Shown: positions 25,729 through 32,698 of the stretch, in pieces
Layout of the letters: every line of letters begins with the position of its first letter
How positions within the stretch are numbered: position 1 is the first letter of the stretch
NCBI RefSeq assembly: GCF_000220505.1
Contig: NZ_AFPJ01000007.1
Location: 62,001-126,000, forward strand
Direction: 5' to 3'
DNA length: 64,000 nt
From: Microbulbifer agarilyticus S89
GTDB lineage: Bacteria; Pseudomonadota; Gammaproteobacteria; Pseudomonadales; Cellvibrionaceae
The notes under the pieces: model-generated
Seen by the model: only the letters and a program-made list of their open reading frames with translations
What the model was told of the DNA's origin: nothing
Database searches by the model: none
Position numbers and translations under genes: made by a program

Positions 25729-26058
25729 TCAATCAGGCTTTGCCGACTGACAGTACCAGCAAACGCAAAACGCTGCGCCATTTTCCTCCCCGCAGCGCTG
25801 ACATCGCCATTCAGCCCCTTCCGGAAGCTCGGTAATGGAATCCACGATACGCCGGGCCTTCTCGTACATGGTATCAGAGCACACCCATACCTCGGGCCAG
25901 GTGTCGAACACACCCAGCTCACCACGACCGGCTCCGGAATACTCATTCTTGAGCACGGTTTCAATCCCCGCGGCCTCGAGTATCGACTGGATATTGGAGG
26001 CAATCGCAATATTCTCATGCGTGTAAACGAGTTTAATAGCACCCCCCATTTCCCACAT
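25729..26058 (-). CDS. DUF2007 protein with C-terminal zinc ribbon
   Basis: About 109 residues. The N-terminal half is a DUF2007 (GlnB-like fold) domain: KLVYTHENIAIASNIQSILEAAGIE, VFDTWPEVWVC (first stretch given in pieces: KLVYTHENIA, SILEAAGIE). The C-terminal end holds two Cys pairs, CQRC and CWYC, forming a small zinc ribbon. DUF2007 proteins are described as putative signal-transducing proteins and have no proven role. ATG at 26058 or 26049 could be used, and neither has a strong ribosome site. The open frame upstream to 26142 overlaps the next gene and is unlikely to be translated. Confidence 0.8.
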   Translation of the reverse strand: MWEMGGAIKLVYTHENIAIASNIQSILEAAGIETVLKNEYSGAGRGELGVFDTWPEVWVCSDTMYEKARRIVDSITELPEGAEWRCQRCGEENGAAFCVCWYCQSAKPD

Positions 26059-26126
26059 AAACTTCAACTCGCACAGTGACTTATCTGGTTGGGACTGATG
26101 CGAGCCGTTACTTCCGGGACACCCCG

Positions 26127-26429
26127 TTATACAAATAGCCACCCGAGCGCAAATATAACCAACGCTGCCAATACAATCGCTAGCCCTCTCATCATCAGCG
26201 ACTTTGGATACTCCGCTTCACGATACAATAGCGAATATGGAATACCGGTAATCGGCCCCAGAAAGATGGTTACCAAACCCCATACCCAACGCTGATTGCC
26301 AATTGCAGTGAGCGCAGCCATCAAGCCTCCAAACCAACACAAAGTAATCCCAACAACCAAAATGATAAATGCTGGAATTGTGATCCACTGATTTGAAATA
26401 AAGTACTCCAGCAATGCTTGCTGACTCAT
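26127..26429 (-). CDS. Small inner-membrane protein of unknown function
   Basis: A 100-residue protein with three hydrophobic segments (IPAFIILVVGITLCWFGGLM, WVWGLVTIFLGPITGIPYSL, GLAIVLAALVIFALGWLFV). AAGAGGAG precedes the ATG at normal spacing, which supports real translation. The central W-x-W-G-L-x-T-I-F-L-G-P pattern resembles small membrane proteins common in marine gammaproteobacteria. No function is known. It ends just before the DUF2007 gene and may be cotranscribed with it. The 329-base gap upstream (26430-26758) has two hairpins but no gene. Confidence 0.72.
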   Translation of the reverse strand: MSQQALLEYFISNQWITIPAFIILVVGITLCWFGGLMAALTAIGNQRWVWGLVTIFLGPITGIPYSLLYREAEYPKSLMMRGLAIVLAALVIFALGWLFV

Positions 26430-26591
26430 AGCGCTCCTCTTAAATTACTGTGCATTCGCATGACCATAACAAACATCATAAATTTTTCATGACTTGTAGG
26501 CTACGCGAAAATTGACCTACCAACAAAGTCGAGACAACGATTACCACTAACGGAACCTGGCAAGGCCTAGCAGAACGGATGCGCCCTGCCC

Positions 26592-26620
26592 CATGTTTAT
26601 AACCAAGACATGGGGAGCCA
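26592..26620. terminator. Hairpin in the gap between cspA and the small membrane gene
   Basis: CCCCATGT and ACATGGGG form an 8-bp perfect stem around a 13-base loop. No T-run follows, so terminator function is uncertain. Confidence 0.35.
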
Positions 26621-26708
26621 TCTGTGCGTAGTGCTCACAGACCTTCGCACAAGCCATTAACCGACCAATTATGTGTTTTATGAGTCTAGAATCGTATATT
26701 TGAGGCAT

Positions 26709-26739
26709 AAAAAAAGGCAAGCTACGACAGCTTGCCTTT
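26709..26739 (-). terminator. Rho-independent terminator of the cold-shock gene
   Basis: An 11-bp stem (AAAGGCAAGCT / AGCTTGCCTTT) lies 20 bases past the cspA stop and is followed on the minus strand by a run of T. Confidence 0.88.
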
Positions 26740-26758
26740 ATGGAGAATTAGTGCGCTA

Positions 26759-26968
26759 TTAGAGAGCTACGATATTCTCAGCCTGAGGCCCTTTTTGGCC
26801 TTGAGTTACGGTGAACTCAACCTGCTGACCTTCAGTCAGTGTTTTGAAGCCTGAGCTAGCAATTGCACTGAAGTGTGCAAATACATCTGGGCCAGATTTC
26901 TGCTCAATGAAACCAAAACCTTTAGATTCGTTGAACCATTTAACGGTGCCAGTAGTTGTGTTAGACAT
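26759..26968 (-). CDS. CspA-family cold-shock protein
   Basis: A 69-residue single-stranded nucleic-acid-binding OB-fold protein. RNP1 (KGFGFIEQ) and RNP2 (VFAHFSAI) are intact, and the start [17 protein letters not shown] is typical. The frame extends upstream to 27007, but the ATG at 26968 has AGGA eight bases before it. A strong promoter lies about 160 bases upstream, leaving a long 5' leader as in E. coli cspA, where the leader governs cold-dependent translation. A DUF1294 gene, often fused to a CSD domain in other bacteria, is next door. Confidence 0.95.
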   Translation of the reverse strand: MSNTTTGTVKWFNESKGFGFIEQKSGPDVFAHFSAIASSGFKTLTEGQQVEFTVTQGQKGPQAENIVAL

Positions 26969-27126
26969 TAAAAATATCCTGCAAATGAAAATTACCAGAA
27001 TGCCCACGTAAGGCGCGAATGAGCAGGAAATATAAATAGATATTTAGAAACTACAGGACGAAGTACTACTAGCAAAGCAACGAAATGGAGGTAATAAAAA
27101 TAGACTTACTTTCAAGCTACGCGCAC

Positions 27127-27153
27127 AGTATAGAGCATTCGCGCAAAAGTCAA
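27127..27153 (-). promoter_or_regulatory. Strong sigma-70 promoter of the cold-shock gene
   Basis: On the minus strand TTGACT (27148-27153) and TATACT (27127-27132) with a 15-bp spacer; shifting the -35 to TTTGAC gives 16 bp. The transcript would carry a leader of about 150 bases before cspA. Confidence 0.65.
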
Positions 27154-27240
27154 ACGATTCCGCAGGCGCAGTGACATGCTACGCCTTGCGCAAGCCTGAC
27201 CTGCCCCCTTTCCAGGATAGAAGCACTGCCCAGTAAAGTG

Positions 27241-27268
27241 ATTTCAGATCACAATGCTCTGAAATCTG
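27241..27268 (-). terminator. Hairpin overlapping the DUF1294 stop codon
   Basis: The inverted arms GATTTCAGA and TCTGAAATC flank the end of the DUF1294 gene. No T-run is present, so it may be an mRNA-end hairpin only. Confidence 0.4.
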
Positions 27269-27701
27269 TTAGCACAAAGAAAACCTGCTTCATGGGTCCG
27301 TTTTCGATCTTAGGCCCCACGAAAGCTCTAAACTGAGACACTGCAGGGCGGAGTTTGGCAACACCGGATTCTGTGTGTAGCCAACTAACACCCACAAGGT
27401 TTGCGGTCACAGTCACCCAAAACACAAGGAGAAAACTGCCCTTTTTGGTTTTGTGGCGGAATCTCTCTTGAGCAATCATTGCTCCTGGCCAACCACCGAT
27501 AAGTGCGAGCATATGGAGCGTGTTCTCTGGCACCCTCCATGCCCCCTCTTTAGCTGCTTTCTTGTCCTTCCCGTACATATAGAAAGCAACAAGGCTGACC
27601 ATAACAATTGCCAGCCCTAAAAGTAGCGGCGTATAACCAAGAAAGTACGAACCACAAATGGCCCCTACCAGTAGAAAAATCAGTGAATATTTAAATTTCA
27701 T
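27249..27701 (-). CDS. DUF1294 membrane protein
   Basis: A 150-residue protein with two or three N-terminal hydrophobic helices and the DUF1294 core: VPENTLHMLALIGGWPGAMI and AQERFRHKTKKGSFLLVFW (both given as short pieces of the motif). In many proteobacteria this domain is fused behind a CspA-like domain. Here the cold-shock protein is a separate gene immediately downstream. The C-terminal tail (about 35 residues) extends past the usual domain end. ATG at 27701 is preferred over an in-frame TTG at 27716. Function unknown. Confidence 0.85.
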   Translation of the reverse strand: MKFKYSLIFLLVGAICGSYFLGYTPLLLGLAIVMVSLVAFYMYGKDKKAAKEGAWRVPENTLHMLALIGGWPGAMIAQERFRHKTKKGSFLLVFWVTVTANLVGVSWLHTESGVAKLRPAVSQFRAFVGPKIENGPMKQVFFVLTDFRAL

Positions 27702-27736
27702 AGCTTTCGATACCAAAGTGAGGCAATGCCGCTGGG

Positions 27737-27853
27737 CTATTCTTTGTACTCTCGATCCAAAACACCCTGCTCTTTAAGGGTTTTTACCAGTTTTTCGACT
27801 CTTACAAATGCAACCAATCCAAGCATTCCGAACACGAAAGCTGCGTATTCCAT
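27737..27853 (-). CDS. 38-residue membrane-anchored microprotein
   Basis: A short gene of 39 codons including the stop, with GGAG six bases before its ATG. The peptide starts MEYAAFVFGMLGLVAF, one hydrophobic helix, and continues as an amphipathic, charged helix (VRVEKLVKTLKEQGVLDREY). This single-span layout with a basic/acidic tail is typical of small regulatory membrane proteins. It lies 35 bases upstream of the DUF1294 start on the same strand, so the two may be coexpressed. No family is recognised. Confidence 0.62.
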   Translation of the reverse strand: MEYAAFVFGMLGLVAFVRVEKLVKTLKEQGVLDREYKE

Positions 27854-27926
27854 AGAATCTCCATTAATTCTTGATTGTTACTCTCTACGGCTTCAAGCAC
27901 CTAAGCAGCCGCCTTGCGGCGCCTCG

Positions 27927-28334
27927 CTAAATTTCCTTACCAATTGCGCTTAGGAATTCGTTTTTTTCTTTTGGGGAAACCATGATCGACTTGCCGCTAG
28001 AGTACGTGATCCGAATTCGATCCAAGGACAAAGCGGGACTTGATAACGTATTGTGCGTAGCGGTTACCGCAGATATTTCATCTACTGGAACTGACCATGA
28101 AAAAGGCCCACTGTGAATCCGTAGCAATCCATCTGCAACGATATAGTTTGTCGAGAGCATAATCCAGACGGGCAAAATTACTCCAAACGCACAAATAGTC
28201 GCAACTATAGTTAGATTCGTTCCCGAGATTGGTTGGACCAACAACAAATAGATAGCGATAACCATGCTAAATATGACAGACCCCCAGATAATGACCGCGA
28301 GCCATGTGTCAACTTTAGACTGAAACTCTTGCAT
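27927..28334 (-). CDS. Membrane-anchored bacterial PH-domain protein
   Basis: A 135-residue protein with two hydrophobic helices (VIIWGSVIFSMVIAIYLLLV and IVATICAFGVILPVWIML). A compact beta-sheet domain follows, of the bacterial PH (bPH_10-like) type: YIVADGLLRIHSG, WSVPVDEISAVTAT, DRIRITYSSGKSIMVSP, and the terminal helix EKNEFLSAI. Such proteins sit in the inner membrane with the PH domain in the cytoplasm, and their ligands are unknown. It begins 16 bases after an attC-like element (28350-28391), the normal position for a cassette gene. Confidence 0.82.
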   Translation of the reverse strand: MQEFQSKVDTWLAVIIWGSVIFSMVIAIYLLLVQPISGTNLTIVATICAFGVILPVWIMLSTNYIVADGLLRIHSGPFSWSVPVDEISAVTATHNTLSSPALSLDRIRITYSSGKSIMVSPKEKNEFLSAIGKEI

Positions 28335-28349
28335 GAGTACTCTCCAGAA

Positions 28350-28391
28350 ATTAAACGCCGCGCTCAGCCTCGGCTGAGTGTATTGTTATGG
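28350..28391 (-). repeat. Short attC-like element
   Basis: On the minus strand CCATAAC and GTTTAAT frame a perfect 7-bp hairpin (CTCAGCC / GGCTGAG). The core-like ends and the position just before the PH gene fit an integron attC site. At 42 bp it is shorter than most. Confidence 0.45.
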
Positions 28392-28462
28392 CCTTGGATC
28401 AATGCTCTGGACTGCAACAACAATAGTTGCCACAACCATCATGACCTTTTTACATACTATAC

Positions 28463-28494
28463 CGCCGCCGGTACGGGCACTAGGACCGGCGGCG
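28463..28494 (-). terminator. GC-rich hairpin after the small membrane gene
   Basis: A perfect 10-bp stem (CGCCGCCGGT / ACCGGCGGCG) with a 12-base loop, 13 bases past the stop of the gene at 28507. No T-run follows. Confidence 0.5.
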
Positions 28495-28506
28495 ACTAGA
28501 ACCGCT

Positions 28507-28794
28507 CTAGGCCTTGCCCATGTGCCGAGCTAAGGTTCCAATGGCTGCGCAAGATATACCTACGACTAATCCGAGCAAGCCATATGATATACCAGCATAC
28601 TGCGAGATTATGTCACCATTGATCCATGAACTTGAGATACTCCACGCGCTTGCTATGCCGCGAAATAGCACGCCGCCCATACCAAAGACAGCACGCAACC
28701 GCAGGTTATTTTCTTTTTTTGAAGTATCAGGCTTTTTTTCAAGAAATGAAGCATCTATCTCAAATGCCGCAGCAATTGCACGATTTGATTCCAA
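28507..28794 (-). CDS. Small membrane protein, start uncertain
   Basis: About 95 residues if it begins at the TTG at 28794, right after the stop of the upstream gene (28806). The longer frame from 28878 would overlap that gene by 73 bases. A charged N-terminal part (FEIDASFLEKKPDTSKKENN) is followed by two hydrophobic stretches (VFGMGGVLFRGIASAW and ISYGLLGLVVGISCAAIG). No family is recognised. It has no good ribosome site except AGGGGA touching the TTG, so translation may depend on the upstream gene. Confidence 0.5.
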   Translation of the reverse strand: MESNRAIAAAFEIDASFLEKKPDTSKKENNLRLRAVFGMGGVLFRGIASAWSISSSWINGDIISQYAGISYGLLGLVVGISCAAIGTLARHMGKA

Positions 28795-28805
28795 TCCCCT
28801 GATTG

Positions 28806-29111
28806 CTATGCGTTGATGACACGAAATGTCACGTAAAGCGCCACACCAATCAAAGGCACCCAAAAAATAGGTGAGCAATATACCGAAACCGGTGCAGATT
28901 TACCTAAACGAATCCTCTTCGACTCCCACCATGGCAAAAAAGCCATTAAGAAAAGAAACGTGAGAATACTAGCAAGAGTCGACCACGCTGCGATGTATCC
29001 AATGAGGGCACTCTGATCACCGCTGATTGCTTTCGCAATGCATTGCCCAACTCCAGCTCCGAGAGGAATTAGCGCGTAGTTTCTAGACTGTGTTAAAAAT
29101 TCCTTTTTCAT
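28806..29111 (-). CDS. Small membrane protein of unknown function, cassette gene
   Basis: A 101-residue protein with three predicted membrane helices (LIPLGAGVGQCIAKAI, LASILTFLFLMAFLPWW, IFWVPLIGVALYVTFRVI). The ATG lies 24 bases after the core site of the attC element at 29136-29255, the classic arrangement of an integron cassette. No homologous family is recognised. It is co-oriented with, and almost touches, the gene at 28507, so the two probably form one two-gene cassette. Confidence 0.68.
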   Translation of the reverse strand: MKKEFLTQSRNYALIPLGAGVGQCIAKAISGDQSALIGYIAAWSTLASILTFLFLMAFLPWWESKRIRLGKSAPVSVYCSPIFWVPLIGVALYVTFRVINA

Positions 29112-29135
29112 ATCTCTGCTACGATGCTCAAAGAT

Positions 29136-29255
29136 GTATAACGCCCAGCGCAGGCGCAGCCAGCGTGGAGCGGCTTAAGTATTATTGTTTGAGCGACAGC
29201 GAGCAACACAAAAGACGCGTAGTGTCGACTGTCACTTTGCCGCTGCTTGTTATGA
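29136..29255 (-). repeat. Integron attC site (120 bp)
   Basis: Read on the minus strand the element opens with TCATAACAAGCAGCGGC and closes with CGCTGGGCGTTATAC. The outer core boxes (ATAAC / GTTAT) and the inner arms (CAGCG / CGCTG) are mutually inverted with an asymmetric offset, as in the attC sites of Vibrio and other marine gammaproteobacteria. It overlaps the stop codon of the gene at 29250 and is followed 24 bases on by the next start codon. The 120-bp length is similar to VCR elements. Confidence 0.82.
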
Positions 29256-29738
29256 GCCGCCAAAGCCAAGCTTCCCTAAGAATGGGAAGGCACACCAGGA
29301 CAACAATAAAAATAGCAGCAGATTTGCAGCCAAGGCTATTGAGCGCTTTCCGCTAATTACGCCATAAATTGCTACGGCGATGGCTGCTCCGAATCCGACA
29401 AAATTCTCGATAGCTACGATTCTTGTATGAGTGACCCCCTGATGCTTGACACCCTCTGCCCAATAGATCTGAAAATACCAAATATTGAGCAGGCTAAAAA
29501 ATATCGTTAAGGCTAAAACAAATTTTGCAAAGTACTTATGAGGGGACAAGTACTTGACAATTAATAGGTACAGTATTGGGGTAAGGAGTGGGTACATACC
29601 GAAAGGGAAAAATGCGAGCACCAATATTGGCAGAGGGACAGGAAGCCAGGCGTTGGGTTCCCCAAAAATGCTAACACCCGAAACTATCGCCAATAAGATA
29701 GCCCCGCCATACATCCATTTTTTATAGGGGTAGTCCAT
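29250..29738 (-). CDS. Multi-span membrane protein of unknown function, cassette gene
   Basis: 162 residues from the ATG at 29738 (MDYPYKKW), which has AGGAGA directly upstream. A longer TTG start at 29810 would give 186. About five hydrophobic helices are visible (AILLAIVSGVSIF, PLPILVLAFFPFG, FVLALTIFFSLLNIWYF, AAIAVAIYGVI, LLLFLLLSWCAF). The stop codon lies inside the attC core, so this is very probably a cassette gene. No family is recognised. Confidence 0.7.
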   Translation of the reverse strand: MDYPYKKWMYGGAILLAIVSGVSIFGEPNAWLPVPLPILVLAFFPFGMYPLLTPILYLLIVKYLSPHKYFAKFVLALTIFFSLLNIWYFQIYWAEGVKHQGVTHTRIVAIENFVGFGAAIAVAIYGVISGKRSIALAANLLLFLLLSWCAFPFLGKLGFGGS

Positions 29739-29815
29739 AACTCTCCTATAACTCACAACAATTTTATTCATAAGCCACGGACTATTGTTCCAAATGGCTT
29801 CTATTGCCAAGGCAA

Positions 29816-29861
29816 CTTAAACACCCCACTCAATAATCCGCATAAAATCAATGAGTTAGCG
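29816..29861 (-). repeat. Short attC-like element
   Basis: On the minus strand CGCTAAC and GTTTAAG frame an imperfect hairpin (ACTCA / TGAGT arms). The right-hand core matches the element at 28350. It precedes the first membrane-protein gene of the array. The remainder of the gap up to 30083 shows no convincing gene. Confidence 0.4.
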
Positions 29862-30083
29862 CCAATACCGCATTGAGCAAATACAGCAAAACAAGTCCAT
29901 GACTATCGTTCCTGATTTATATTTGGTTCTTTTTCTTGTTATGCAAGGCCTTTTAAATCAAGCAGTTAGCGTACTCCAATCCATGAACGCAAGCCATAGG
30001 CTGTTGTTTTCGAGAGTTTTGTGTGGAAACCATACAGCTCGCACCTCGATGGTACGTCAATTCATCTCTGGGGGCGGGTACAG

Positions 30084-30305
30084 CTACTTGTCGTTTGAGT
30101 TGCTATCTTCGCTCTGGCGCGGCGTATTGCCTTCGCCTTTGGCATAAGACCGGGCCAGGTCGCGCAACGTACCCATTTGCTGCCCGAAGTTTCGGCATGC
30201 TTTGCACATGAACACATGGAACTTGAGCGCAAACTTTTCCCGGCGACTAAGGTTACGGTCCTGCTGTTCGGACAAGAGGCGCGTTGCCTGCTTGCAGTCC
30301 ATCAT
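30084..30305 (-). CDS. Small zinc-finger anti-sigma factor candidate
   Basis: A 73-residue soluble protein with the putative zinc-finger (zf-HC2) pattern of anti-sigma factors: CKQATRLLSEQQDR and HVFMCKACRNFGQQM, giving the H-x3-C-x2-C site. There is no membrane helix, so it would be a cytoplasmic zinc-binding anti-sigma (ZAS) protein. Its ATG overlaps the stop of the sigma-factor gene (ATGA), the usual coupling of sigma and anti-sigma genes. Zinc-site oxidation or loss of metal could release the sigma factor; this is inferred from the family. Confidence 0.85.
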   Translation of the reverse strand: MMDCKQATRLLSEQQDRNLSRREKFALKFHVFMCKACRNFGQQMGTLRDLARSYAKGEGNTPRQSEDSNSNDK

Positions 30306-30955
30306 GGTGTTACTTCCTCCGCTTTGGATGGTTCAAACCATCCATTTTCCAGGCATGCCCGCAAACGCAGTCTGGCTCGATACAGGGTGACGTGGAGATT
30401 GCTAGTACTCAGGGTGAGCTGCTCGCAGATCTCTTCGGATTCGAGCTCAATGAACTCGCGCATCATAAACACCCTCGCCTGCTTCTCGGGCAACCCATTC
30501 AGGCAAGCGTCGAAGACCCGCCAAAAATGGTCGCTATGCACGCCTCCTTGGGGGCCACTCCAGCTACTGGGTCGTTCGGCCTTATGCCAGTGACCGCCGC
30601 TATCGAAAAGACCATCCATAAATGCCTGCTCGCGATGCTCATCATCTCCGAGCTCACTGGTTGCGATGACCCTCTGGCGATAGCGCAGAATATCTGCGAT
30701 TTTGTACTTCAAAATCGAAAACACCCAGGTACGTAATGCGGCTTGTCGCTTGAACGAGTCCGCATTCTTGAGTGCTCCGGCCAGGGCTTCCTGAACGGCG
30801 TCCTCGGCCTGATCGTCGTCGCGCAGCTGCAAACGCGCGAATTTGAGCATCTGTTGACGCAATTCGGTCAAAAACTGCGTGTCTTGAAGCGTCTGGGCGC
30901 CTGATGCTCTACCAGCTTCCATGCCACCCCGGCCAACGGGGACACTTTCAGTCAT
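30302..30955 (-). CDS. ECF-type RNA polymerase sigma factor
   Basis: A 217-residue sigma-70 family factor with region 2 (LKFARLQLRDDDQAEDAVQEAL, RTWVFSILKYKIADILR) and region 4 (LPEKQARVFMMREFIELESEEIC, HVTLYRARLRLRACLE). These stretches are given as pieces of the conserved regions. The linker between the regions is longer than usual and rich in His, Gly and Trp (SGGHWHKAERPSSWSG). It is cotranscribed with a zinc-finger anti-sigma candidate and is divergent from modA. The target regulon is unknown. Confidence 0.92.
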   Translation of the reverse strand: MTESVPVGRGGMEAGRASGAQTLQDTQFLTELRQQMLKFARLQLRDDDQAEDAVQEALAGALKNADSFKRQAALRTWVFSILKYKIADILRYRQRVIATSELGDDEHREQAFMDGLFDSGGHWHKAERPSSWSGPQGGVHSDHFWRVFDACLNGLPEKQARVFMMREFIELESEEICEQLTLSTSNLHVTLYRARLRLRACLENGWFEPSKAEEVTP

Positions 30956-31161
30956 GCACTCACTCTCACTACTTGTGACGGTTTGACCGCCATGGTGGTT
31001 TGTCGGTTAACGGGAGGTATTCTTACACTTTACACCGATGTTGGTCAGTACTATTCAGCGAGCCCGAGGTTGCGCCGACCTTGAAATGCTCAGTCAGATG
31101 AACAACTATACCGCGGTCATGCCGTGCCACGCGCCCAGAACCGGTTGCCAGGAGTCAATTT

Positions 31162-32016
31162 GTGCAGGGAATGCCAGCCCTCCCCCGTTCTTACCATCGC
31201 TCGCTGCGGTTCCTGTGCAGCGTGCTGGCTGGATTCTACGCATGCTTCACTACTGCCGGTGAAATCACAGTTGCCGTAGCTTCTAATTTTGCCGCTCCCA
31301 TGCGCGAAGTCGCGACTGCCTTCGAGCGGGCAACGGGAGAACATCGGCTTCGCCTCGCGTTTGGCTCATCTGGAAAGCTATATGCGCAGGTTTACCACGG
31401 TGCGCCCTACGACGCTTTCTTCTCCGCAGACCAGGACAAGGTCGAACGCCTGATTGTGCGCAACCTTGCCATTCCGGATACCCGCCTGACGTATGCCGAA
31501 GGCCAACTGGTATTGTGGTCTGCCGATAGCACGTTGATTGACACCGGCTCTGCCGTGCTCACCACCGACCGTTTTCGCAAGCTCGCCATCGCCAACCCAA
31601 AGCTGGCACCCTACGGGGTAGCGGCAATGCAGACACTGGGGGCGCTGGGGCTTGAGGAGGCGACCCGCGAGCGCCGCGTGGTGGGGGAAAATATCTCGCA
31701 GACATATCAATTTGTCGCCAGCGGCAATGCACAGATGGGCTTTATCGCCCTTTCCCAGATCTATCGAAACGGCGAGATCCTGCGCGGCTCGGCGTGGCGG
31801 GTGCCGCGTGCGCTATACCAACCAATCCGCCAGGATGCTGTATTACTGCGTAACAAAGCGGCAAGCTCCCCAGAACAAAAGGCCGCGTCGCAAGCATTTT
31901 GGGCTTTTCTGCACGGCCCTGAAGCACGCTCAATCATCGCGTCGTACGGCTATTTAGCGAATCCAGGCGATCGCGAGCCTCTCGCAGTAACCGAGGAGGT
32001 AACCGATGCTCAGTGA
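31162..32016 (+). CDS. modA: Molybdate ABC transporter substrate-binding protein
   Basis: A 284-residue periplasmic molybdate-binding protein with a signal peptide ([17 protein letters not shown]). The mature start is the ModA hallmark [17 protein letters not shown], and [24 protein letters not shown] and [13 protein letters not shown] follow. The start is GTG with AGGAG eight bases upstream. It overlaps modB by 11 bases. No ModE-binding site was recognised in the 206-base gap to the divergent sigma-factor gene. Confidence 0.94.
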   Translation: MQGMPALPRSYHRSLRFLCSVLAGFYACFTTAGEITVAVASNFAAPMREVATAFERATGEHRLRLAFGSSGKLYAQVYHGAPYDAFFSADQDKVERLIVRNLAIPDTRLTYAEGQLVLWSADSTLIDTGSAVLTTDRFRKLAIANPKLAPYGVAAMQTLGALGLEEATRERRVVGENISQTYQFVASGNAQMGFIALSQIYRNGEILRGSAWRVPRALYQPIRQDAVLLRNKAASSPEQKAASQAFWAFLHGPEARSIIASYGYLANPGDREPLAVTEEVTDAQ

Positions 32017-32698
32017 TTCGGATCTTGCCGCAATTTGGTTGACGCTGAGACTCGCAACCACGGTGACACTGCTGTTGATGGTCCTTGGCACACCGCTGGC
32101 CTACTGGCTGGCAAGAACGCGTTCCTGGTGGAAAGGCCCGGTAAGTGCACTCGTGACCCTGCCACTAGTGTTGCCGCCCACCGTGCTCGGATTCTATTTG
32201 CTCGTGTTTATGGGTCCCCAGGGACCATTGGGAAAACTCACCGAATCCTTGGGGCTGGGGACATTACCCTTCACTTTTCCCGGCCTGGTCATAGCGTCGC
32301 TACTGTACTCACTGCCATTTGTGGTGCAGCCGATACAGAATGCCATCGAGGCCCAGGGGCAACGTCCGGCCGAGGTTGCAGCCACGCTGCGTGCAGGCCC
32401 GTGGGATAGTTTCTGGCATGTCACCCTGCCCCTGGCCAAGCCCGGCCTGATTACCGCCGCGGTTCTGGGATTTGCCCACACCGTGGGCGAGTTTGGTGTG
32501 ATCCTGATGATTGGCGGCAATATTCCGGGCGTCACCAAGGTTGTTTCGATCCAGATCTACGACCACGTTGAGGCCCTCGAGTACTCTCAAGCGCATTGGC
32601 TGTCTGCGGCGATGCTGATCTTTTCGTTTTCGGTGCTGTTGGCCCTGTACGTCTTACAGCGACGTAAAACTGCAGGAGGGTGGCGTTATGGCCCCTAG
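32006..32698 (+). CDS. modB: Molybdate ABC transporter permease
   Basis: A 230-residue inner-membrane permease with five or more helices. It has the ModB sequence [17 protein letters not shown] and the EAA loop [24 protein letters not shown] in the variant [15 protein letters not shown], which contacts the ATPase. It overlaps both neighbours, so modABC is a tightly coupled operon. It imports molybdate (and tungstate) for molybdenum-cofactor enzymes. Confidence 0.95.
   Translation: MLSDSDLAAIWLTLRLATTVTLLLMVLGTPLAYWLARTRSWWKGPVSALVTLPLVLPPTVLGFYLLVFMGPQGPLGKLTESLGLGTLPFTFPGLVIASLLYSLPFVVQPIQNAIEAQGQRPAEVAATLRAGPWDSFWHVTLPLAKPGLITAAVLGFAHTVGEFGVILMIGGNIPGVTKVVSIQIYDHVEALEYSQAHWLSAAMLIFSFSVLLALYVLQRRKTAGGWRYGP

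Noticed and set aside
27900-27935. The hairpin after the PH-domain gene as a further attC site
   Set aside because: It has GCGCCGC / GCGGC arms but lacks AAC/GTT core boxes at the ends, so it is more likely a transcript-end hairpin.
29899-30147. A plus-strand 82-codon frame starting MTIVPDLY
   Set aside because: It runs antisense into the anti-sigma gene, has no ribosome site, and its second half is a shadow.
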